NCBI GenBank assembly: GCA_038058095.1 | Contig: JBBUBW010000032.1 | Coordinates: forward strand, 1-11,105 | Reading direction: 5' to 3' | DNA: 11,105 nucleotides | Source: VMFW01 sp038058095 | Lineage (GTDB): Bacteria > Patescibacteriota > Minisyncoccia > UBA6257 > 2-01-FULL-56-20 | In this document: positions 6,068 through 11,105 of the stretch, piece after piece | Numbering within the stretch: the first letter of the stretch is position 1 | Layout: each line of letters begins with the position of its first letter | Notes under the pieces: generated by a model | The model's database searches: none | The model's input: the letters and a program-made list of their open reading frames with translations, nothing else | Told to the model about the DNA's origin: nothing | Translations under genes and position numbers: made by a program

Positions 6068-6096
6068 ATTCTAACCTAAAACAATAAAAAAAGCAA
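6068..6096 (-). promoter_or_regulatory. Candidate rpsO promoter
   Basis: Read leftward: TTGCTT (6096-6091), 17-nt spacer, TAGAAT (6073-6068), then 8 nt to the rpsO ATG. The -10 matches consensus at 5 of 6 positions; the -35 keeps only TTG. Predicted transcription start is within a few nt of the ATG. Confidence 0.4.
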
Positions 6097-6166
6097 ACTA
6101 AGTAGTAAAACCAGTCATCTTAAATCTTAAGTTAACGCTATTTTACATCTGTCGCAAAATAAAATA

Positions 6167-6175
6167 TGGTAAAAT
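6167..6175 (+). promoter_or_regulatory. Candidate extended -10 for the recombinase gene
   Basis: TGG directly followed by TAAAAT (6170-6175) forms an extended -10 without a recognisable -35. The resulting leader of about 50 nt contains TCCGTA three times (6191, 6202, 6209) and no SD. Confidence 0.3.
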
Positions 6176-6231
6176 AAGTTTATCTGTATATCCGTAAGTC
6201 ATCCGTATTCCGTAGCATAAATTACTATCCA

Positions 6232-7122
6232 ATGACTAACATTGAGAATTTACTCCAAGACTATCTTAATTACTTGGAAATCGAAAAAAACCGCTCTCCA
6301 AAAACGCGGGAAAATTACGAGCGTTACCTTAAACAATTCCTTAACTTCGCCAAAATTAAATCTCCCGAAGATATCAGTGAAGATTTAGTGAGAAATTTCC
6401 GCATTGCCCTCTCAAGGAAAAATCTCAAGAAAATCACCCAGAGCTATTACGTCATCGCCATTCGTAATTTCCTTAAATACCTATCCAAACGCGACTTCAA
6501 AACCCTCTCGCCTGAAAAAATAGAACTTCCAAAAATCGCCCGGCGCCAAATCGAAATTCTGGAATATAAAAATCTGGAACGTCTTATCGACGCTCCGGAA
6601 GGTGATGGCCTGCGCGCTCTCCGCGACCGGGCTATTTTAGAAACTTTTTTTTCAACCGGCCTTCGTCTTTCCGAACTCTGTTCCCTCGACCGCTATCTCG
6701 ACTTTAAACGCGGCGAAATCACCATCCGCGGCAAAGGCGAAAAGTTAAGAGTTGTTTTTTTATCCGATAGCGCCAAAAACGCTATCCAAAAATATCTGGA
6801 CAAACGCCCCGATCCCGACCCGGCGCTTTTTATCAGTCTCTCCAAATCCAAAAGTCCTAAAATCTTAGGCCGCGTCACTCCCCGCTCAGTTGAACGCCTC
6901 GTCAGTTTCTACGCGCGAAAAGCCGGCATCCCCGGCCACGTCCATCCCCACCAGTTACGCCACAGCTTCGCCACCGATCTTCTTCTAAACGGCGCCGACC
7001 TCCGCTCCGTCCAAGAAATGCTCGGCCACGCCAATATCTCCACCACCCAAATCTACACCCACCTCACCAACAAAGAACTCAAAGAAATCCACGAAACCTT
7101 CCACGCAAGAAGAAGAAAATAA
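6232..7122 (+). CDS. xerC: Tyrosine recombinase, XerC/XerD type
   Basis: Complete 296-residue tyrosine site-specific recombinase. The N-terminal SAM-like core-binding domain spans about 5-90 and the catalytic domain about 105-290. All six catalytic positions are visible: Arg145 in TGLRLSEL, Lys168 in RGKGEK, His240 and Arg243 in HPHQLRHS, His266 in MLGHANIS, and nucleophile Tyr275 in TQIYTHL. Length and architecture match chromosomal Xer enzymes that resolve chromosome dimers at dif, rather than larger phage integrases. It may act alone as a single-Xer system. No SD precedes the ATG. It is divergent from rpsO, and its stop lies 4 bp from the 3' end of tRNA-Leu on the other strand. That position also suits an integrase, but no island borders were identified. 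The symbol is by similarity; C versus D cannot be settled here. Confidence 0.93.
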   Translation: MTNIENLLQDYLNYLEIEKNRSPKTRENYERYLKQFLNFAKIKSPEDISEDLVRNFRIALSRKNLKKITQSYYVIAIRNFLKYLSKRDFKTLSPEKIELPKIARRQIEILEYKNLERLIDAPEGDGLRALRDRAILETFFSTGLRLSELCSLDRYLDFKRGEITIRGKGEKLRVVFLSDSAKNAIQKYLDKRPDPDPALFISLSKSKSPKILGRVTPRSVERLVSFYARKAGIPGHVHPHQLRHSFATDLLLNGADLRSVQEMLGHANISTTQIYTHLTNKELKEIHETFHARRRK

Positions 7123-7126
7123 TTAG

Positions 7127-7210
7127 TGGGCAGGGAGGGATTTGAACCCTCAATCCTTTTGGGAACAGCGTTCTAAGCGCTGCGCGTATACCTGGTTCCG
7201 CCACCTGCCC
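7127..7210 (-). tRNA. tRNA-Leu (anticodon UAG)
   Basis: An 84-nt class II tRNA on the leftward strand. The acceptor GGGCAGG pairs with CCTGCCC, discriminator A, no encoded CCA. The D stem is GCG/CGC. The anticodon stem CAGCG/CGCTG encloses loop CTTAGAA, giving anticodon UAG for CUA/CUN leucine codons. A long variable arm (around TTCCCAAAAGGATT) and T arm GAGGG-TTCAAAT-CCCTC follow. A strong promoter (7368-7396) lies about 150 bp upstream. Confidence 0.95.
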
Positions 7211-7243
7211 ATAATTGAACTGCCATGGAATTTACCCCGTTGT

Positions 7244-7283
7244 AAAATTCAGGTACTCACAAAGTTTACCTTTCCTGAATTTT
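7244..7283. repeat. 10-bp perfect inverted repeat upstream of tRNA-Leu
   Basis: AAAATTCAGG (7244-7253) and CCTGAATTTT (7274-7283) are perfect inverses with a 20-nt loop; flanking bases extend the match with one bulge. A's on one side and T's on the other would let it act in either direction. It lies in the leader between the leftward promoter and tRNA-Leu, so a role in leader processing is possible but unproven. Confidence 0.4.
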
Positions 7284-7367
7284 TACTACCGGGGCCACCT
7301 CGGCAAAAACTCTTACTGCCATAAAGGAGGGTCGGCATCTACCCTTATATAATATACCTTCCGGCTT

Positions 7368-7396
7368 ATTATAACCGCTTATTTCCAGTTTGACAA
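7368..7396 (-). promoter_or_regulatory. Leftward promoter toward tRNA-Leu
   Basis: Read leftward: TTGTCA (7396-7391), 17-nt spacer, perfect TATAAT (7373-7368). Predicted start is near 7361, giving a leader of about 150 nt before the tRNA. Its -35 overlaps that of the rightward SPFH promoter. Confidence 0.6.
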
Positions 7397-7418
7397 ATCT
7401 AAAAATATATGATAGTAT
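7390..7418 (+). promoter_or_regulatory. Rightward promoter of the SPFH operon
   Basis: A perfect TTGACA (7390-7395), 17-nt spacer and TAGTAT (7413-7418) preceded by TGA, which adds an extended -10. Predicted start is near 7425, leaving a 5' leader of about 157 nt before the SPFH ATG. Confidence 0.7.
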
Positions 7419-7458
7419 ATACACGGCAGAAAACTGTCTAGAGAAACCCAATTAGGGT

Positions 7459-7483
7459 GGGCGGCTTCTAAAAAGCCCGGCCC
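7459..7483 (+). promoter_or_regulatory. Leader hairpin upstream of the SPFH gene
   Basis: GGGC (7459-7462) pairs with GCCC (7480-7483), then GGCTT (7463-7467) pairs with AAGCC (7473-7477), with a 2-nt bulge (7478-7479) and loop CTAAA. It lies about 35 nt into the predicted leader. No known riboswitch motif is recognised and there is no U-tract, so its role is open. Confidence 0.4.
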
Positions 7484-7546
7484 CAAACCAGCTTCTGTCG
7501 CCGCAATTTGAAAACAAAAAATCAGAGTGAACAGAAAGATAAACCC

Positions 7547-7585
7547 ATGGCTTTTTTTGGACCAAGAAGGAGGAACACATTATGA
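7547..7585 (+). CDS. Possible 12-residue upstream ORF coupled to the SPFH gene
   Basis: ATG at 7547 opens a frame encoding MAFFGPRRRNTL, ending at TGA 7583-7585. The stop overlaps the SPFH ATG (7582-7584) as ATGA, the same arrangement found between the SPFH gene and its partner. The AAGGAGG ribosome site for SPFH lies inside this ORF, so its translation could mask or deliver ribosomes to that site. Its own SD is poor. A competing frame from GTG at 7527 overlaps it. Confidence 0.25.
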   Translation: MAFFGPRRRNTL

Positions 7586-9012
7586 ATCGCAATAAGATCA
7601 TTAACGGGCGAATAATATTCGCCACCCTCAGCTTTCTGATGATAGCTGCAGGTCTCGTGTTCCTCATCAGGTCCCATTACATCATTGGGTCTGTTCTGAT
7701 TTTCCCTGGCATCGTCACTGGTTTCTTGCTTATAAAAAGTAGGAGGCCAAACGCCCAGAGAAATCAGAATAAGAGTACTGGTCAGAACACACCGCGATCC
7801 GCTAAACGGATTCGCTGGTATGTTTTGATCGGACTCTTGGTGCTCGGAACAATTTTCCTAGTCGTTTCTTTGGCGTGGTCACTTGATACCGCCATGAAAG
7901 TGGTTGGGATCATTATGATTACCACAACTACACTTGGCGTGTCAGTAGTCGGCGGCCTAGCCTTAATCTACGTCCTCGCAGAGTACAACATCCTCTTCAC
8001 AATGGTTGAAGAAGGACAAATCAAAGCCGTCACTAAATTCGGCAAATTCCATGAATTGATCATGGTCTACGAAAACCACTACTTTGATCAGTTTTGGAAT
8101 GTGCGGCATAAAGGCGAGGATGGAAAAAAAGACTGGCACTTTGTGAAAATCGAAAAAGACGGTGGTATGGTTAAGGAGAAAAAATCATACAAGATTCATC
8201 TCCGAAAACCAAAGTCGGAACTCCCGGGAGGTATTTTCTGGATAGGGCTCCCTTTCATTTTCGAAGTCTTCACGTATCACTTCATTTGGGACTCTTTCCG
8301 ACAAGACACCGACGACTCCGGCAAGATCGTGGAAAGGATTGTTCACCACGACGAGTGGCTGGACTACATCCTTGCACAAGATGCAGTCTACTTTACTCTC
8401 TTGGAAGGAGCGGAAGCCAAAGGTATGGTGCCGCTGAACATCCAAATCCTTCTGACTATCAGGATCCTGAACCCCTACAAAGCCTTATTCAGAGTGCAGA
8501 AATGGCTCGAGCAGACGGTAAACATCGCTCGCCCAGTCATCCGCACTCACATCGCCAGTAAGGTCTATGAAGCCTTAGTGGCAGCCGCAGAAGGTGGCGA
8601 ACTTCAAAAGACTAGCGAAGGATTTCTTTCAAAAATGGCCGATGAGATCCTTGAAGACTACGGCGTGAAAATCAAAAAAATCGGTTTCCCGAGTCTTGAT
8701 CCTACGGCCACTGAGCGCGGTGTTGACTTCATTAAAGCCGCGTCTCAAGCATATGTTGCCGAAAAAGAAGCTGATGCGGTTAGAATTCGCGCTAATGCGG
8801 AAAAAGACCGCCAACAAACGGTCTATAAGGCAACCATCGAACTCGGAGAAGCCGGCATGACTATCCGTGGCCTTGAAGCTATTGAAGGGGCTGGAAAGGG
8901 AGGAGGAAATTGGGTTATCCCATTTGACTCCATGTCTGGAATCCTCCGTAGCGTATTAGGCACGGCAATCACAACCAACGGAACTGACGAAAAGAAAGGG
9001 ACTAGGTCATGA
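7582..9012 (+). CDS. Multi-pass SPFH/band-7 domain membrane protein
   Basis: A 476-residue protein with an excellent SD (AAGGAGG, 9 nt before ATG). The N-terminus carries about four membrane segments: near 11-29, 33-51, 79-99 and 106-133. The band-7 region follows (about 137-390), interrupted near 165-265 by a long charged insertion that includes an aromatic stretch (about 216-235). Near 388-425 an Ala/Glu/Lys-rich helix (VAEKEADAVRIRANAEKDRQ) is the coiled coil typical of stomatin/flotillin relatives. Such proteins oligomerise on the inner membrane face into scaffolds that organise proteases or lipids. Typical bacterial stomatins have one or two membrane segments, so this one is enlarged. 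It ends in a Gly-rich tail and overlaps the next gene by ATGA, implying coupled translation. Family call is confident; partners and function are unknown. Confidence 0.85.
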   Translation: MNRNKIINGRIIFATLSFLMIAAGLVFLIRSHYIIGSVLIFPGIVTGFLLIKSRRPNAQRNQNKSTGQNTPRSAKRIRWYVLIGLLVLGTIFLVVSLAWSLDTAMKVVGIIMITTTTLGVSVVGGLALIYVLAEYNILFTMVEEGQIKAVTKFGKFHELIMVYENHYFDQFWNVRHKGEDGKKDWHFVKIEKDGGMVKEKKSYKIHLRKPKSELPGGIFWIGLPFIFEVFTYHFIWDSFRQDTDDSGKIVERIVHHDEWLDYILAQDAVYFTLLEGAEAKGMVPLNIQILLTIRILNPYKALFRVQKWLEQTVNIARPVIRTHIASKVYEALVAAAEGGELQKTSEGFLSKMADEILEDYGVKIKKIGFPSLDPTATERGVDFIKAASQAYVAEKEADAVRIRANAEKDRQQTVYKATIELGEAGMTIRGLEAIEGAGKGGGNWVIPFDSMSGILRSVLGTAITTNGTDEKKGTRS

Positions 9013-9995
9013 TATACCTCATCGTTGGGTTCGCATGCCTCCTTGCTTTTGCGATGCTGGCTATTATAGCGGCAGGCAAAGTCCAAAATAAGAAAAGGGA
9101 GGAAAAGGGAGGAAAAGAACCAGCAGAAAAAACCGGCTGGCTCCAAACCCCGAGCGGCAAGAACTTGAAAACCGCCGCAATCCTAACCGCAATCTACCTT
9201 ACCGGCTTCTGGCTCCTCTATGGGCCATTAGCCCATTGGATCCAATCGCATTTCGGATGCACCGAAACTGAATCTTCGGTGATGGTAACCTTATTCGGTT
9301 TGGCTTTCGTTTTCCCGGCAGTGTGGTTGCTCTATTCAGCGGCCAACATTCCAGGAGACCCGAAAACCATCAAACGCGGCATGCGAGCAATCGCTTTCGC
9401 GATGCTCTTTGTCCTCGCCTACTTCAAACTAAGTGGACCGTCCGAGCTCTTCAACCCGGAAAATGGCAACCCGAAGTTTTGGACAGATAAGACGACCGGG
9501 GAAATGGTCTATGACCCCAGTGCTGACCCATCCAAAACCCGTTTCTCTTCCAGAAGTGGTTATCGTCTCGAACTTGGCAAACCGGAAGATGTCAAAAACC
9601 TCAAGTTTGCCGCAACTGGGAACCAGAAGGGTCTCGTCAAGGAAGTCGCGGACGGGCTCAAAAACCGGAATTCGATTCCAATTGACACTATTCCCCTTGG
9701 AGAGTTCAGTGACGAATTCTTGACTCCCCCTCCCACAAGCGGATGGGTTGTCTATGCCATTCTCCCTGGTAATTACGAATGGTGCCAGCCCATCTCTTGG
9801 CCTAAAGGCAGGCAAGTGACTACGAACATCTACAACCTAACGTGGGTCGTCGGCTTTAATCCAACCACTGGCGAATGGAAAGAAGCCAAACGCAGCGGCC
9901 CCGGTTACACAAACGGTGCCTACTTCAATGGATTGAGCGCCATGTCATGGCACACTCGCTCAACCGTGTACTACATCCCAGCTTATTGGACCTAA
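9009..9995 (+). CDS. 4-TM membrane protein partner of the SPFH protein, unknown function
   Basis: A 328-residue protein whose ATG overlaps the SPFH stop by 4 nt, so the two are almost certainly co-translated. Membrane segments lie near 2-22, 53-74, 89-111 and 124-142. A basic cytoplasmic loop (KVQNKKREEKGGKEPAEK, 24-41) follows the first. The last ~185 residues form a soluble, aromatic-rich domain beginning FNPENGNPKFW, with GWVVYAILPGNYEW and Trp/Tyr-rich segments toward the end. Only two Cys occur (Cys84, Cys272, outside segment 1). With four segments, both ends should lie on the same side. I recognise no family. In other bacteria SPFH proteins often pair with NfeD-like or protease partners; this is neither. 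The operon ends at the terminator at 10018-10051. Confidence 0.82.
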   Translation: MIYLIVGFACLLAFAMLAIIAAGKVQNKKREEKGGKEPAEKTGWLQTPSGKNLKTAAILTAIYLTGFWLLYGPLAHWIQSHFGCTETESSVMVTLFGLAFVFPAVWLLYSAANIPGDPKTIKRGMRAIAFAMLFVLAYFKLSGPSELFNPENGNPKFWTDKTTGEMVYDPSADPSKTRFSSRSGYRLELGKPEDVKNLKFAATGNQKGLVKEVADGLKNRNSIPIDTIPLGEFSDEFLTPPPTSGWVVYAILPGNYEWCQPISWPKGRQVTTNIYNLTWVVGFNPTTGEWKEAKRSGPGYTNGAYFNGLSAMSWHTRSTVYYIPAYWT

Positions 9996-10017
9996 GTCTA
10001 ATATAGCTCAACAACCG

Positions 10018-10051
10018 CCCCCGTGAGCTCACGCTCTCGGGGGATTTTTTT
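10018..10051 (+). terminator. Intrinsic terminator of the SPFH operon
   Basis: CCCCCGTGAG pairs with CTCTCGGGGG (one T-T mismatch, 6-nt loop CTCACG), followed by A and seven T's. It begins 22 bp after the stop of the 4-TM protein. This is the clearest rho-independent terminator in the window. Confidence 0.9.
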
Positions 10052-10109
10052 ATTCTCGCTCTTCTAATCAAAAAATTGCCAACTCTCTTTTTATAATCTA
10101 AAAGGCAAC

Positions 10110-10143
10110 AAGAAAACCCCTGTTGCAAAACAGGGGTTTTCTT
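10110..10143. terminator. Perfect 15-bp hairpin with GCAA tetraloop, bidirectional terminator form
   Basis: Positions 10110-10124 pair perfectly with 10129-10143 around GCAA, a GNRA tetraloop. The stem has CCCC/GGGG near its middle and A/T-rich outer parts (AAGAAAA / TTTTCTT), so it can terminate from either side. It lies 40 bp left of the IS end and would insulate it from upstream transcription, or stop antisense transcription out of the IS. Confidence 0.65.
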
Positions 10144-10170
10144 ACTAAAAAATATACTCTATTAAGCAGT

Positions 10171-10187
10171 TAGAACCGTAATGGTTC
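10171..10187. repeat. Small inverted repeat at the left IS border
   Basis: GAACC (10173-10177) and GGTTC (10183-10187) flank GTAAT. The second arm enters the left IS repeat. GAACCGT just outside the left end (10173-10179) is also the inverse of ACGGTTC at the inner side of the right end (11078-11084), so it may be a trace of an earlier insertion end or chance. Confidence 0.3.
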
Positions 10188-11097
10188 AATAGCTTGGAAC
10201 CACCTAAGCTATGTATATGGCATATTCCAATAACCCCAACCTGCCTAGGGTCAGAATGGAGGCGGTGAAACTGGTACGCTCAGGGTGGAGTACTCGAAAG
10301 GTCGCTCGGCACCTGGGTTTCACCCATAGCGCCATCGTGAAGTGGACTCACAGGATGCCTTCTCGGTTGCGATACCTTCCTACCCAGTCATCGCGCCCAT
10401 ACCACCATCCCAAAGAGTTGAGCGTAGAGATGGCCCAAAGAATTCTCGAATATCGCTTCAGATCCAAGGGGCGATGCGCTTTCTTTCTGCGCCACATCCT
10501 CAAAGAAGAAGGGCATGACATTTCCCTCTCTTCGGTGAAGAGGGTTTTGCGAAGAAATGGGATGAGTCGCTTCTCTAGGTGGAAGAAGTGGCATCGCTAT
10601 CCGCCCAGGCCCAAGGCTGAAGCGCCGGGAATATTGGTAGAGATTGATACTATCCACGAGTGGCTGCCTTATAGACTCTATGTCTACACCCTCCTTGATG
10701 TGTGTTCAAGGTGGGCGTATGCTATGCCGATACTGAGAATTGGAGCCGATCAGAGCGCGTGCTTTGTGAGACAGGCTCAAGAATCAGCTCCGTTTCCATT
10801 CTCCACTATCCAATCGGATCATGGCTCGGAATTTTCCAAGTGGTTCACGAAGAAGATAAGCGAGCGGAATATGGCTCATCGGCACTCAAGAATCCGGACT
10901 CCCAACGACAATGCCCACCTCGAGAGGTTCAACCGCACCATCCAAGAGGAGTGTTTGCGCCATATTCCTTTCTCGTTGCGAAGCTGGCAAAGAGAGATAC
11001 CGGAGTATCTTAAATACTACAACACCCAAAGACCGCATATGGGGCTTAATATGAAAACCCCCGCTGATATCATCAAAACGGTTCCAAGCTATTGAAC
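10184..11097 (+). mobile_element. Compact IS element with 18-bp perfect inverted repeats
   Basis: The left repeat GTTCAATAGCTTGGAACC (10184-10201) is exactly inverted at 11080-11097. The 914-bp unit holds a single transposase gene filling almost all of it. The stop codon lies inside the right repeat. One-ORF architecture with an rve-type DDE catalytic domain fits the IS481/IS3-like group. Only 8 bp of right flank are visible, and no target duplication could be established. Exact ends may extend a few bases. Confidence 0.85.
10211..11095 (+). CDS. DDE transposase, IS481-like (rve integrase core)
   Basis: Complete 294-residue transposase that cuts and joins the ends of its IS. An N-terminal helix-turn-helix (about 12-48, with STRKVARHLGFTHSAIVKW) precedes a second winged-helix-like region (about 72-120) and the RNase H-fold core (about 138-245). 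The catalytic triad is visible: Asp146 in VEIDTIH, Asp203 in QSDHGSEF and Glu238 in NAHLERFN, with 34 residues between the last two as expected for DD(35)E enzymes. The tail has YYNTQRPHMGL and TPAD, typical of IS3/IS481 relatives. No frameshift or fusion site is needed, so it differs from classic IS3. The reading frame is intact and probably active. An alternative ATG at 10217 would remove two residues; no SD is clear. Codon use is richer in G+C than in the core genes, consistent with transfer. Confidence 0.92.
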   Translation: MYMAYSNNPNLPRVRMEAVKLVRSGWSTRKVARHLGFTHSAIVKWTHRMPSRLRYLPTQSSRPYHHPKELSVEMAQRILEYRFRSKGRCAFFLRHILKEEGHDISLSSVKRVLRRNGMSRFSRWKKWHRYPPRPKAEAPGILVEIDTIHEWLPYRLYVYTLLDVCSRWAYAMPILRIGADQSACFVRQAQESAPFPFSTIQSDHGSEFSKWFTKKISERNMAHRHSRIRTPNDNAHLERFNRTIQEECLRHIPFSLRSWQREIPEYLKYYNTQRPHMGLNMKTPADIIKTVPSY

Positions 11098-11105
11098 TTT
11101 ATGCG

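Noticed and set aside
7341..7375. dif-like site near the Xer gene
   Set aside because: The AT-rich sequence vaguely resembles an 11-6-11 dif layout but lacks convincing inverted arms and is better explained as the leftward promoter -10 region.
7266..7451. 61-codon leftward ORF in the leader before tRNA-Leu, including an 18-residue frame from ATG 7322
   Set aside because: The long form starts upstream of the leftward promoter start, and neither form has an SD. Considered non-coding leader.
7449..7468. Possible att duplicate of the tRNA-Leu 3' end (AATTAG then TGGGC)
   Set aside because: Only about 11 matching bases with a 2-nt insertion; within chance expectation and not enough for an attachment site.
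9429..9815. 128-codon ORF antisense to the 4-TM protein gene
   Set aside because: Shadow of a well-supported operon gene; no start signals.
1..11105. CRISPR array, rRNA or toxin-antitoxin pair
   Set aside because: No regularly spaced direct repeats, no rRNA-like sequence and no recognisable toxin-antitoxin pair were seen.

Overview
The window looks like part of a small, reduced bacterial genome, most likely a Candidate Phyla Radiation (Patescibacteria, Parcubacteria-like) organism. This is an inference from gene content and style: very Lys-rich short core proteins, compact spacing, core genes without Shine-Dalgarno (SD) sequences, a single Xer-type recombinase and many orphan membrane proteins. 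UGA acts as a stop (SPFH gene, transposase), so the standard bacterial code fits.

Layout. Positions 1-795: a leftward unit with an extended -10 promoter (743-770), an SD-led 43-residue Gly/Asp-rich mini-protein (526-657), a 16-bp hairpin that pairs fully only as leftward RNA (357-393), and the start of an SD-led gene running off the left edge (1-234). Rightward recA follows (796-1818). Between recA and the gene converging on it lies a 157-bp element that folds as a three-way junction (1847-2003). Next comes a leftward block, read from 6059 down to 2001: rpsO (S15), a NYN-domain nuclease-like protein, pnp (PNPase) and a single-pass membrane protein. This is the classic rpsO-pnp neighbourhood with a second putative ribonuclease inserted. 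A 31-position hairpin lies between rpsO and the NYN gene, and a second two-tier hairpin between the NYN gene and pnp. Divergently, a complete tyrosine recombinase (6232-7122) points at a tRNA-Leu(UAG) gene on the opposite strand (7127-7210), only 4 bp away.

From 7211 the style changes. A divergent promoter pair sharing one -35 box (7389-7397) drives tRNA-Leu leftward and a two-gene membrane operon rightward. That operon has a structured leader, a possible 12-codon upstream ORF, a multi-pass SPFH/band-7 protein and a 4-TM partner, joined by ATGA overlaps and closed by a strong intrinsic terminator (10018-10051). The window ends with a compact, apparently intact IS element (10184-11097) with 18-bp perfect terminal inverted repeats and a DDE transposase.

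How it fits together: rpsO, NYN and pnp suggest a co-transcribed RNA-processing and decay module with structured RNA at both junctions. recA and the Xer recombinase are housekeeping DNA-maintenance genes. The SPFH pair is a self-contained membrane-microdomain type transcription unit. The least ordinary features are the RNA-level structures, which sit at gene borders and in several cases show strand polarity through G-U pairing.
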